From: Novosphingobium malaysiense
Lineage (GTDB): Bacteria; Pseudomonadota; Alphaproteobacteria; Sphingomonadales; Sphingomonadaceae
DNA: 64,000 nucleotides
Assembly: GCF_000802225.1 (NCBI RefSeq)
Contig: NZ_JTDI01000005.1
Coordinates: forward strand, 1 to 64,000
Direction of reading: 5' to 3'
The notes beneath the pieces are model-generated. The model saw only the letters and a list, made by a program, of their open reading frames with translations, was not told the DNA's origin and did no database searches. This document shows, in pieces, positions 28,047 through 36,232 of the stretch. Numbering within the stretch: the stretch's first letter is position 1; every line of letters starts with the position of its first letter. A program made the position numbers and the translations under genes.

Positions 28047-28454
28047 TCACGCGCCCGGCACCGTCTCGAAGCGGACGATCCCATCCGGTACCATGTGAAA
28101 CGGCTGGGCATCGCACAGGTAGATCGCTGTGCCGGGCTTGCCATACTGGGCAGGGTCGTCGAGACCGCCGACCTTGAGCACGAGCGTCGGCAAGCCAGGG
28201 ATCCGCGTCGCCAGATGGGTGCCGCACTTGGGACAGAATTCGCGGGTTACGGGATTCGGAATATCATCCCGGGTGAAACGGGCCGGTGCACCCCTGGTGT
28301 AGGAGAACTCAGCGACCGGCATCATCATGAAATAGTTCGGACCGCCGCCCGTGATGTACTGGCATTCGCGGCAGTGGCATTCCGCTTTGAGCCCGGGTGT
28401 TCCACCGGCCGCGTAGCGCACGGTTCCGCAATAGCATCCGCCTTCGAGTGTCAT
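28047..28454 (-). CDS. GFA (glutathione-dependent formaldehyde-activating-like) zinc protein
   Basis: 135 residues with the zinc pattern of the GFA family: Cys7/Cys9 (GGCYCG), Cys26/Cys28/Cys31 (CHCREC) and Cys74/Cys77 (CPKCG). ATG 28454 follows AAAGGAG at a good distance and family homology begins there. Members bind zinc and some help a glutathione adduct form; most are uncharacterised. It is the last gene of an ALDH-ADH-GFA unit, and begins 37 bases after the ADH gene ends, which suggests a role with aldehyde or thiol-adduct chemistry. Confidence 0.88.
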   Translation of the reverse strand: MTLEGGCYCGTVRYAAGGTPGLKAECHCRECQYITGGGPNYFMMMPVAEFSYTRGAPARFTRDDIPNPVTREFCPKCGTHLATRIPGLPTLVLKVGGLDDPAQYGKPGTAIYLCDAQPFHMVPDGIVRFETVPGA

Positions 28455-28491
28455 GGGCTCTCTCCTTTGCCGTTTTGGCCGGTTTTCCGGT

Positions 28492-29568
28492 TCAGAATAC
28501 AATGACGCTTCGGGCCACTTCGCCGTTGGCCATGCTCGCATATCCCTCGTTGATCTGATCGAGCCGGATTTCGCGCGATACGAGCTCGTTCAGCTTGAGC
28601 CGGCCCTGCTGGTAGTAGGTGACCAGTTGCGGCAGGAACAGCTGGTAGGCCGCGCTGCCCATCAGCGAGCCCATTACGCGCTTTTCCGTCATGGCAAATG
28701 TCGTGATTGGCAGCGCGACCGTCAGATCCGGTGTGCCAAGCCCGACCAGAACGGTGGTGCCGCCTTGCCGCGTGGCGTCCATGGCCAATCGGGCGGTGGC
28801 CTCGCTGCCCACGACTTCGAAGGCGAAGTCGACACCGCCCCGGGTCAGTTCGGCAATTTCGCCTGCGGTGTCGGGACCGCCGAGAACCGTATCGGTTGCG
28901 CCGAATGCTATGGCGGCGGACAGCTTTGCGGCGTTCTTGTCGACTGCGATAATGCGGCTGGCACCGGCGATCCGCGCACCCTGAATGGCGTTCAGGCCAA
29001 CGCCGCCACAACCGATGACCGCAACCGTCGATCCGGGTGGCACTTTCGCGCTGTTGAGGACCGAGCCCACGCCCGTGATGACGGCACACCCCAGAAGGGC
29101 TGCGGACGATGGCGGCACTTCGGGGGATATTTTCGTGACCGCGCGGTGATGGATCACCATCTCCTCGGCGAAGCCGCCCAGGTTGCCCAATTGCCGGATC
29201 GCTTCCCCACCTTTGGTGATGCGCGACCCCGCCGGGCGGTCCGGTGCGCCGGGCTTGTCCTCGCAGCGGTGGTTGTGCCCGGTCTGGCATTCACGGCACT
29301 GGCCGCAATAGGCGGAAAGACAGGTGACGACGCGATCCCCGATGGCAAAGCCTCCGACGTTTTCGCCTACGGCGATGATCTCGCCGGCCACTTCATGGCC
29401 GAGCACTGCTGGCAGAGGGACGGGGAAGTCGCCCGCGATGAAGTGATAATCGCTGTGGCACAGGCCGCTTGCGAGCACGCGGATGCGCACTTCGTCGCGG
29501 CGCGGGCCGTCCAGATCGACATCTTCGATATCGAGTTGGCCGATCTGGCGCAAAACTGCAGCTTTCAT
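28492..29568 (-). CDS. Zinc-dependent alcohol dehydrogenase (MDR family)
   Basis: A 358-residue medium-chain dehydrogenase. Catalytic zinc ligands Cys37 and His58 (GHE) and structural zinc ligands Cys88, Cys91, Cys94 and Cys102 are present, and GCGGVG starts the NAD fold. It is of the class III-like type that oxidises bulky or aromatic alcohols, or thiol adducts. It follows the aldehyde dehydrogenase gene by 103 bp, so alcohol to aldehyde to acid is a natural reading. Confidence 0.92.
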   Translation of the reverse strand: MKAAVLRQIGQLDIEDVDLDGPRRDEVRIRVLASGLCHSDYHFIAGDFPVPLPAVLGHEVAGEIIAVGENVGGFAIGDRVVTCLSAYCGQCRECQTGHNHRCEDKPGAPDRPAGSRITKGGEAIRQLGNLGGFAEEMVIHHRAVTKISPEVPPSSAALLGCAVITGVGSVLNSAKVPPGSTVAVIGCGGVGLNAIQGARIAGASRIIAVDKNAAKLSAAIAFGATDTVLGGPDTAGEIAELTRGGVDFAFEVVGSEATARLAMDATRQGGTTVLVGLGTPDLTVALPITTFAMTEKRVMGSLMGSAAYQLFLPQLVTYYQQGRLKLNELVSREIRLDQINEGYASMANGEVARSVIVF

Positions 29569-29671
29569 TCTCCGTCTCCTCCCGCAAGGCCCGCTTTTGC
29601 TTGTTGGTGTTCGGCGGTGGCGTGATTTTGTGGGCAGCAGGTCACTTCAGATTTTCGCCATCGCCATCAGG

Positions 29672-31159
29672 TCATTGGGCGGCGGCCGGTGCCGTCTCGA
29701 AAATCATGGTCTTGGCTTCCAGGTAAGGGTGCAAGCCCTCGATGCCGCCCTCGCGGCCGATGCCGGACTGCTTGAAGCCGCCGAAGGAAATCGTGAAGTC
29801 CGTCTTGAAGCCGTTATGGCCGACGGTCCCCGCACGCAGGCGGCGGCCCACGGCATAGGCGCGTTCGGGATCGTTGGTGAAGACGGAGCTGTTAAGGCCG
29901 TAGATCGTCGCGTTGGCGATGGCGATCGCGTCTTCCTCGTCAAGCGCGGGGATGACGCTCAGCACCGGGCCGAAAATCTCCTCGCGGGCGATCGTGCAGT
30001 CATTGCTGACGTTTCCGAACACGGTGGGTTCGATGTAGTAGCCGCAGTTGAGATCGGCCGGGCGGCCGCCACCTGTTGCCAGCCGTGCGCCTTCCGCCTT
30101 GCCCTTTGCGATCAGGTCCTCGACCCGGTCGCGCTGGCGGGCCATGGCCAGCGGGCCCATCTGGCTGGCGGCATCGAAGGGATCGCCGACCTTGATTTTG
30201 CCGAACGTGTCGGCGAGGGCGTCCACAAGGTCGTCGTGCCGGTCCTTGGTGACGATGATGCGGGTCAGCGAGGAGCAGACCTGCCCGGTCATGATCGGTG
30301 CGTAGCGCGCAATCGTCTGCGCGGCAGTAGCGAGGTCGTAGTCGTCGAGGATCACTGCAGGGGACTTGCCACCCAGTTCAAGTGTGCAGCGCGCGATGCG
30401 ATCTCCGCAGATCGAGGCGATCTTGCGGCCTGCGGCCGTCGAACCGGTGAAGCTGACCTTGTCGACGCCGGGGTGTCGCACCAGCAGTTCCGAGACGTCG
30501 CGATCGGCGGTGACAACATTGACGACGCCGGCGGGCAGCCCGACTTCCTCGCAGATTTCAGCGAAGAGCAGCGGCGAGGCAGGAGCCTCGGGCGATGCCT
30601 TGATGATGAGCGTGCACCCGGCGATCAGCGCGGGTGCGGCTTTGTAGGCCATCAGCGAGTTCGTGGCGTTCCAGGGCACGATTGCGGTTACCACGCCAAC
30701 GGGTTCGCGCACCAGCAGCGCGGGCTGGCCCATCATCGACGTGTGCTTTTCTTCCCAGGCAAAGCTGTCGGCTAGGCTGGCATAGTAGCGGAATATCTCG
30801 GCGAGCCCCTGCGCCGCATGGGCGGTGATCTTGTGGAGGACGCCCGATTCCATGGACCAGGTATCCGCCAGGGCTTCGCCCCGCGCGGTCCATGCGTCGG
30901 CGATCCGGTTGAGATAGACCGCCCGCTCCGCCGGGCTCATTCGCCCCCATGGGCCGTTGTCGAAGGCGTCGCGTGCGGCGCCCACCGCGCGTTCGATGTC
31001 GGGCTGCTGCGCTTCGGCAACTGTCAGGAAGACTTCTTCTGTCGCGCTGTCTACGACATCGATCGTCGCACTGGATGAGGGGGTGACCCATTCGCCTGCG
31101 ATGAACAGCTTTTCCGGATGCCGGACGTGCTGGGGACGGCTTGCGGTCAGGGTGGTCAT
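29672..31159 (-). CDS. NAD(P)-dependent aldehyde dehydrogenase
   Basis: A 495-residue ALDH. FIAGEWVTP opens the family homology, LELGGKSP carries the general-base Glu, and MTGQVCSS the catalytic Cys. The C-terminal GRFGGFKQSG-like segment is present as FGGFKQSGIGREGG. ATG 31159 follows GAGGAGACC at 7 bases; longer upstream frames cross the operator. It leads the ALDH-ADH-GFA unit and should oxidise an aldehyde from the pathway to the acid. Confidence 0.94.
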   Translation of the reverse strand: MTTLTASRPQHVRHPEKLFIAGEWVTPSSSATIDVVDSATEEVFLTVAEAQQPDIERAVGAARDAFDNGPWGRMSPAERAVYLNRIADAWTARGEALADTWSMESGVLHKITAHAAQGLAEIFRYYASLADSFAWEEKHTSMMGQPALLVREPVGVVTAIVPWNATNSLMAYKAAPALIAGCTLIIKASPEAPASPLLFAEICEEVGLPAGVVNVVTADRDVSELLVRHPGVDKVSFTGSTAAGRKIASICGDRIARCTLELGGKSPAVILDDYDLATAAQTIARYAPIMTGQVCSSLTRIIVTKDRHDDLVDALADTFGKIKVGDPFDAASQMGPLAMARQRDRVEDLIAKGKAEGARLATGGGRPADLNCGYYIEPTVFGNVSNDCTIAREEIFGPVLSVIPALDEEDAIAIANATIYGLNSSVFTNDPERAYAVGRRLRAGTVGHNGFKTDFTISFGGFKQSGIGREGGIEGLHPYLEAKTMIFETAPAAAQ

Positions 31160-31193
31160 TATCGGTCTCCTCAGCATCCCGGCGCCGCGTTTT

Positions 31194-31216
31194 AATGCAA
31201 TGTCAGCGGCGTAAAT
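31194..31216 (-). promoter_or_regulatory. 23-bp dyad operator, ALDH-ADH-GFA unit
   Basis: Read leftward, the right half ACATTGCATT is strong and the left half ATTTACGCC weak. It is 34 bp upstream of the ALDH ATG. Confidence 0.5.
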
Positions 31217-31431
31217 AATTTCTGGGATGTCTAGCGTTCGGGACTTGCTGCGTCCATCGTGTTTGCGGGGCAGGGCGGGCGGAAAACCCGGGAAATCGCG
31301 GGTCCGGCGGGCAGGTTGCGCTCGGATATCGTGCCACCGTTGCGGATGGCGCGTGGGTGGTGGCAGGCGCCTTGCGGATGAGCCGACGGACATTTCAGGG
31401 GATCACCGTCCCCGCGATGCTGCACGATCTC

Positions 31432-31454
31432 TAATGCAATATATATTTGGCATT
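31432..31454 (+). promoter_or_regulatory. 23-bp dyad operator, SDR-hydrolase-ECH unit
   Basis: Left half TAATGCAAT and right half TTGGCATT, with TCTAAT overlapping as a possible -10. It is 58 bp upstream of ATG 31513. Confidence 0.65.
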
Positions 31455-31512
31455 GTAAAAGGGGCGCAAATTCCCCCGTGAAAGACGGGGGAGCATTAGG
31501 CGAGGGTGATCC

Positions 31513-32298
31513 ATGACGTTCACGGGCAGATTTGCGGGTAAAGCAGCGATCGTCACAGGGGGCGCAAACGGGATCGGCGCTGCCGTTGTCGCGCGCCTTG
31601 CCAGCGAAGGCGCGCATGTCATGGTTGCTGACGTCAACGAGCCGGCCAGCATGGTGGAAGGCGCCGTGTTTCAGCGTACGGATGTCACCAGCAGCGATGG
31701 CATTGCGGCCATGATCGCCGCTGCCCGTGAGCGTTGGGGGCGGATCGATATCCTTGTCAACAACGCGGGCGTGGGCGCGCTGGCGGACATCGCCGACATG
31801 GAGGCCGACCTTTGGGACAAGGTCTTTGCCATCAACACAAGGGCCATTTTCCTGTGCTCGAAGGCGGCATTGCCTGCCCTCGAGGAAAGCAGTGGCGTGA
31901 TCGTGAATGTGGCCTCGATCTCTGGCCTTTTTGCGGACTTCGCCATGGGGGCCTACAATGCCTCGAAGGCGGCGGTGGTGAACTACACCCGTTCGCTGGC
32001 GCTCGATTGCGTTTCGCGCGGCGTCCGGGTGAATGCGGTCTGTCCGGGGCTGGTTGAAACCGAGATGGCCAAGCGGGCCATCGCCGATCCGATCGACCGC
32101 GAGTTCTGGTTTGACCGGATTCCGATGGGCCGTGCTGCGCAGCCGGAAGAATTGGCGGGCGTCATCACTTTCCTGGCCTCGGAGGATGCTTCCTATATGA
32201 CGGGGTCGATCGTAGTCGCAGATGGAGGCATTACCGCTCACACTGGGCAACCCAATGCACCTATCCGCCAGAAGCTGCGCGCCAGTCGGCAGGGCTGA
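31513..32298 (+). CDS. Short-chain dehydrogenase/reductase (SDR)
   Basis: 261 residues, classical SDR: TGGANGIG cofactor motif near the N-terminus, NNAG, the catalytic Ser in VASISG and YNASK for Tyr/Lys. All catalytic residues are present. The C-terminus runs about 12 residues past the usual DGG end. It begins a rightward unit with an alpha/beta hydrolase 4 bp later and an ECH, so it probably handles a ring or side-chain hydroxyl/ketone before hydrolysis. Confidence 0.92.
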   Translation: MTFTGRFAGKAAIVTGGANGIGAAVVARLASEGAHVMVADVNEPASMVEGAVFQRTDVTSSDGIAAMIAAARERWGRIDILVNNAGVGALADIADMEADLWDKVFAINTRAIFLCSKAALPALEESSGVIVNVASISGLFADFAMGAYNASKAAVVNYTRSLALDCVSRGVRVNAVCPGLVETEMAKRAIADPIDREFWFDRIPMGRAAQPEELAGVITFLASEDASYMTGSIVVADGGITAHTGQPNAPIRQKLRASRQG

Positions 32299-32302
32299 GG
32301 CG

Positions 32303-33238
32303 ATGGAGCCGCATCCCTACTATCAGGCTATCCTTGATGCTTATGCCGCCGCGGGCCGTCCGGCGTATCACGAGAGTACGCCCGAAGAGGCGCGCGCGAT
32401 GTTGCGCGCGACGATGGCGGCAGCACCTGCACCTACTGGGCTGCCGGAGATGGAATCGGTGGTTGATTGCCAGATCGATGGGCCGAACGGCGCCATCGCT
32501 TTGCGCATTTACACGCCGGTGGAGCGCAGGGCGGGTGTCTGTGTCTATTTCCATGCCGGTGGATGGGTCATTGGCGATCTCGATTTTTCCGATGCGACAT
32601 GCAGGCGACTGAGCGCTGCGGCGGGATGTGTTCTCGTCAGCGTCGACTATCGGCTGGCCCCCGAACATCCCTATCCGCAGCCGCTCGACGATGCCTTTAC
32701 CGCACTGGAATGGGCTGCGGCGCAATATCCCGGGCGCATTGTCGTCGCCGGAGAAAGTGCAGGCGGCAATCTGGCTGCGGCTTGCGCGATCAGGGCTAAG
32801 GCGCTCGGCGGGCCAGCCATTGCTGGGCAGTGGATGGCGTATCCGGTGACGGACCATGCCTGCGATACCGCTTCTCATCAGGACCTCGGCGAGCGCAACT
32901 TGCTGCTTTCGACGCCAGACATGAAGTGGTTCTGGAATCACTACTGCCCGCCTGGCATCGACCGGGCCGTTCCCGAACTTTCCCCACTGAGAGTGTCTGA
33001 CCCCTCTGGTCTGCCGTCTGCGATGATCGTTGTCGCGCAGCTTGATCCGCTCCGCGACGAGGGGCTGGCTTATGCCGCCCGGCTCGCGGCGGCCGGTGTG
33101 GCCGTGACCACGCGCTGCGATCCCGGCGTGGTTCACGGCTATCTCGGTGCGGCGGCAGCCATTCCAGCGGCCGCGCAAGCCGTCTCGGAATCCGGGCGCT
33201 GGATTCGTGCGCGGCTGGATGGGGAAGGCCTGAACTAG
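32303..33238 (+). CDS. Alpha/beta hydrolase, HSL-like esterase
   Basis: 311 residues of the hormone-sensitive-lipase esterase family. The oxyanion motif appears as HAGGW (HGGG variant), SVDYRLAPEHPYP is the family signature, the nucleophile Ser is in GESAGG, and the acid and base are in LDPLRDEG and VVHGYLG. ATG 32303 lies 4 bases after the SDR stop. A lactone or ester made by the BVMO is an attractive substrate, by inference only. Cytoplasmic: no signal peptide. Confidence 0.92.
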   Translation: MEPHPYYQAILDAYAAAGRPAYHESTPEEARAMLRATMAAAPAPTGLPEMESVVDCQIDGPNGAIALRIYTPVERRAGVCVYFHAGGWVIGDLDFSDATCRRLSAAAGCVLVSVDYRLAPEHPYPQPLDDAFTALEWAAAQYPGRIVVAGESAGGNLAAACAIRAKALGGPAIAGQWMAYPVTDHACDTASHQDLGERNLLLSTPDMKWFWNHYCPPGIDRAVPELSPLRVSDPSGLPSAMIVVAQLDPLRDEGLAYAARLAAAGVAVTTRCDPGVVHGYLGAAAAIPAAAQAVSESGRWIRARLDGEGLN

Positions 33239-33295
33239 CGCGGTCCGGATACCCGGGGCAGCGCAAGAAACTACAAGACAAGGAATAACCGCACG

Positions 33296-34090
33296 ATGAC
33301 TGAATCCGCGCCGGAACAACCCGTCGTCCTGTTCGAATTGCTTACGCCGAACATGGCGCTCGTAACGCTGAACCGTCCGGACAAGCGCAATGCGGTCAAT
33401 GGAGAGGTCGCCAGCACACTCGACGCGATCATCAAAAAGACCGAGGATGACCCTGAAATTCGTGTGGTCATTCTGACGTCTTGCGACGACCGCGTGTTCT
33501 GCGCTGGCGCGGATCTTGCCGCAGTGGCGAGCGGCAAGGGTGCTGCGATCAGTACGCCGTTGGGGGGCTTTGCAGGCATCGCCTATGCCGTGCGCCGCAA
33601 GCCCTGGATCGTCGCGGTCGAAGGCATGGCAGTCGCCGGTGGTTTCGAGATTGTTCTCGCCTGCGACATGATCGTCGCTTCACGCAATGCCCGTTTTGGC
33701 TTGCCCGAAGTCAAGCGCGGATTGATGGCGGGGGCCGGGGGCGTCCACCGCCTTCCCAACCGCGTGCCGATGGCCCTTGCAACCGAGATGATCGCGACCG
33801 GGGATCCCATCGATGCACAGCGCGCCTACGACGCGGGTTTGATCAACAGTCTGGCCGAGCCGGGCCAAGCGCTTGCAGAAGCGCGCGCGCTGGCTGACCG
33901 GATCGTCGGCAATGCGCCAGTTGCGGTGCAGTACTCGCTGGCGGCGGCAAAGGCCGGGGCGGCAATGCCAGACGGAGCGGCCCGCGCCTCCGCCGATGAA
34001 TGGATGGGTCTGCTGCGCAAGACTGAGGATTTCCGCGAAGGACCTCGCGCTTTCGTCGAGAAACGCGAGCCGGTCTGGAAGGGGCGTTAA
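33296..34090 (+). CDS. Enoyl-CoA hydratase/isomerase family protein
   Basis: A 264-residue crotonase-fold enzyme. [10 protein letters not shown] and [15 protein letters not shown] form the oxyanion hole; GLPEVKRGL places a Glu at the usual first catalytic position. The residue at the second site is in a Gly-rich segment (MAGAGG), so isomerase activity cannot be excluded. ATG 33296 follows AAGGAATAA. Third gene of the SDR-hydrolase-ECH unit; its stop is 3 bp from the end of the convergent racemase gene. Confidence 0.9.
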   Translation: MTESAPEQPVVLFELLTPNMALVTLNRPDKRNAVNGEVASTLDAIIKKTEDDPEIRVVILTSCDDRVFCAGADLAAVASGKGAAISTPLGGFAGIAYAVRRKPWIVAVEGMAVAGGFEIVLACDMIVASRNARFGLPEVKRGLMAGAGGVHRLPNRVPMALATEMIATGDPIDAQRAYDAGLINSLAEPGQALAEARALADRIVGNAPVAVQYSLAAAKAGAAMPDGAARASADEWMGLLRKTEDFREGPRAFVEKREPVWKGR

Positions 34091-34093
34091 CCC

Positions 34094-35236
34094 TCAGAGC
34101 AGGACGCCAGCCTCCCGGAGACTGGCGATTTGCTCGGTCGAGTAGCCCGCTTCGCAAAGGATTTCTTCGCCGTCGGCACCGGGCGGGCGCAGGGCAGGCG
34201 TCCGTGTGCGGCTTTCCGAATAGCGCGGGGCCGGACCCGGCTGGACGACGCCGAAAGCCTCTACGAAGCTTCCGCGCGCCAGATGCTGGGGATGGTGCGG
34301 GGCCTCACGGCGCGAGAGCACCGGAGCGAAGCAGGCATCGGAGCGTTCCAGCTTGGCGCACCAGTAGGCACGGTCCTGTCGGCGAAAGACCGCTGCCAGT
34401 TTCGCCTTGGCGGCGCTCCAGCGTTCAGGCTCGCCTTGCAGGCCTTCCATGTCGGGATCGCCTGCCAGGCCGGTGGTCTCAAGCAGCAGGCCGTAGAACT
34501 GGGGTTCGATGGCGCCGATCGCGATGAACTCTCCATCTCGCGTTTCGTAAGTATCGTAGAACGGGGCTCCGCCGCCCAGCATGTTGCGGCCACGCGGCGC
34601 ATCGAGGCCCGCGAGTTGTCCGGGGTTGAAGAATGTTGCGGCCAGCAACGCGGCGCCCTCCGTCATGGCTGCGTCGATGACCTGGCCGGGTCTCCCCGCG
34701 CGCACCGCAAGCAGGGCGGCGAGCATAGAGAAGGCCAGCATCATGCCGCCGCCGCCGAAATCGGCCACGAGGTTCAGCGGGACTGGCGGTTTTTCACCGG
34801 CCTTCCCCATGGGGTGCAGGGCGCCGCACAGGGCCAGATAGTTGATGTCGTGCCCCGCCGCTTGTGCGAGAGGACCGGTCTGGCCCCACCCGGTGATACG
34901 GCCATAGACCAGCTTCGGGTTGTCGCTCAGGAGAACCTCCGGACCGATGCCCAGGCGTTCGGTGACGCCAGGGCGCAGGCCTTCGATGAAACCATCGGCG
35001 GTCCGGCACAAGGCACGCACCGCCTCAACGCCTTCGGAGTGCTTGAGGTCGAGTATGATCGAGCGGCGTGACCGGTTCAGGATGTCGGTCGGGAAAGCTG
35101 CGGAGGGTTGCGGGCGATCAATGCGGATGATGTCGGCGCCATGGTCTGCGAGCATCATGCCTGCAAACGGTGCGGGGCCGATTCCGGCCAGTTCCACGAT
35201 GCGGATTCCCTTCAACGGGCCGTTGCTGTCTTCCAT
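34094..35236 (-). CDS. Alpha-methylacyl-CoA racemase-like family III protein
   Basis: 380 residues of the CaiB/BaiF fold. Unlike the paralogue at 8931-10157 it has the racemase catalytic pair: His129 in AGHDINYLAL and Asp159 in LVADFGGGGM, the same context as in AMACR, which interconverts 2R- and 2S-methylacyl-CoA. In sterol side-chain and isoprenoid degradation this makes the branched acyl-CoA acceptable to the ACAD. ATG 35236 (or 35242) is chosen; AGG is 7 bases upstream. Transcribed alone and divergent from an NTF2-like gene with a shared operator. Confidence 0.87.
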   Translation of the reverse strand: MEDSNGPLKGIRIVELAGIGPAPFAGMMLADHGADIIRIDRPQPSAAFPTDILNRSRRSIILDLKHSEGVEAVRALCRTADGFIEGLRPGVTERLGIGPEVLLSDNPKLVYGRITGWGQTGPLAQAAGHDINYLALCGALHPMGKAGEKPPVPLNLVADFGGGGMMLAFSMLAALLAVRAGRPGQVIDAAMTEGAALLAATFFNPGQLAGLDAPRGRNMLGGGAPFYDTYETRDGEFIAIGAIEPQFYGLLLETTGLAGDPDMEGLQGEPERWSAAKAKLAAVFRRQDRAYWCAKLERSDACFAPVLSRREAPHHPQHLARGSFVEAFGVVQPGPAPRYSESRTRTPALRPPGADGEEILCEAGYSTEQIASLREAGVLL

Positions 35237-35302
35237 CGGCATCCTGCTTGTCCTGTCCCAATACGGATTTCCCGCTTGCTCCTCTCGCTTCTGAACGGCA
35301 TT

Positions 35303-35325
35303 ATTGCAACGAGACAATTTCATTA
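35303..35325 (-). promoter_or_regulatory. 23-bp dyad operator shared by racemase and NTF2-like genes
   Basis: Read leftward, left half TAATGAAAT and right half CGTTGCAAT. It is 66 bp upstream of the racemase ATG and 54 bp upstream of the NTF2-like ATG, so one site serves both directions. Confidence 0.72.
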
Positions 35326-35379
35326 GTCGATGAGAGGTGCCGGAACCATCTGAAATGTCCGGCAAAGGGAGATAGGGCC

Positions 35380-35805
35380 ATGGAACTCGAACAACTGCAG
35401 AAGCTGGCCGATGAAATGGCGGTCCGGGCGGTGCTGAACGAATATTGCCTGCGTCTCGAAGTCGATAATTTCGAGTATTGGATGGAGCTCTTTACCGACG
35501 ATATCCAGTACGACGTGTTCCGCCGGACGCTCAGCGGCAAGGATGAAGTGCGCGCGATGCTTTCGCTGGCACCGCACGGCATTCATATCGGAGGCCCGGC
35601 GCGCGTTACACTCGATGGCGACAAGGCGGAGACAGTGCAGAATTATCTGTTCATCGGATCGGAAGACGCCGCCTGGAATATGGGCTGGTATTTCCGGACG
35701 CTGGTCCGCACCGGCGCAGGATGGAAGATTGCCCATATGCGGGTGAAGATGCAGAAGATCGGCACTGGCACGCCGCCGCTGCTGGATACCGCGCAGCCTG
35801 CCTAA
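35380..35805 (+). CDS. NTF2-like (SnoaL/bile-acid dehydratase type) protein
   Basis: 141 residues forming one NTF2-like cone fold: an N-terminal helix (ADEMAVRAVLNEYCLRLE), LFTDDIQYDVF, and C-terminal strands ending in WKIAHMRVKMQ. The fold family includes ketosteroid isomerase, SnoaL cyclases and bile-acid 7-dehydratase. Catalytic residues cannot be assigned. AAAGGGAGATAGGG precedes the ATG. It is the first of three NTF2-like proteins in the window (others at 53037 and 55772). Confidence 0.78.
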   Translation: MELEQLQKLADEMAVRAVLNEYCLRLEVDNFEYWMELFTDDIQYDVFRRTLSGKDEVRAMLSLAPHGIHIGGPARVTLDGDKAETVQNYLFIGSEDAAWNMGWYFRTLVRTGAGWKIAHMRVKMQKIGTGTPPLLDTAQPA

Positions 35806-36127
35806 ACGGCAGTGGGCTCAGGCAGGCCGGGGTTTCATCGGCCCCGAGTAGCAGAAACAGACTGGCTGCTAGAATGCAGAGTGGCATACCGCCGAGCAGC
35901 GCTGCGCGTTAGCTGCCGGTATGGTCGAACACGGTGTTGAGCATGACCGGCCCAGTTCCGCCAGCAAGGGTTACCAGCCCGCTCATAACACCAAACAGGA
36001 ATCCGAAGTTTTCTCGCGAGCAGTGGTGCGATGTCAGATAGGCGAGGATGTCGAGTTCGGCACCCAGTGTCAGGCCAAAGATCATGATGGCAGCGGACGC
36101 TGTGCTCAGCGTCACCGGCATACCCAA
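35806..36127 (-). pseudogene. MFS transporter remnant (C-terminal fragment with in-frame stop)
   Basis: Read leftward, about 70 residues (MPVTLSTASAAIMIFGL..., GAELDILAYLTS, GVMSGLVTLAGGTGPVMLN, FDHTGS) match the last membrane helices of a major-facilitator transporter of the oxalate/formate-antiporter type. A TAA at 35909-35911 then falls where that family has Tyr or another residue (TGSY). The same frame continues as RAALLGG and LAASLFLLLG, the expected final helix, and runs into the NTF2-like gene without a stop. The first ten or so helices are absent. A degraded transporter once in the cluster is the best reading. Confidence 0.75.
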
Positions 36128-36232
36128 TGGGTTTTCCCGCTCCTTGGGGTGCGGGTTGCAGGTCAGTCTAGATCAGAATACGAAATGACGCAGTAGTATT
36201 TAATTAAGATGCTGCGGGCGGCGGAACTCCGG
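36128..36232. other. Short gap between MFS remnant and ACAD gene
   Basis: The reading frame of the MFS fragment continues upstream but no longer resembles a transporter. No promoter, operator or repeat was recognised. Confidence 0.4.

Larger units (their letters stand above)
31160..31512. other. Divergent control region between ALDH and SDR genes
   Basis: 353 bp without a recognisable gene. It carries one dyad operator near each end (31194-31216 for the leftward ALDH unit, 31432-31454 for the rightward SDR unit). The middle is GC-rich and nothing was recognised in it. Confidence 0.65.

Noticed and set aside
29483..30775. 430-codon rightward frame opposite the ALDH and ADH genes
   Set aside because: Antisense to a complete ALDH and crosses the ALDH/ADH gap; no domain recognised.
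35651..36127. Two short reverse frames (35651-35887, 35909-36127) as separate small membrane proteins
   Set aside because: They are in the same frame and join across one TAA as consecutive parts of an MFS C-terminus, so one decayed gene explains both.
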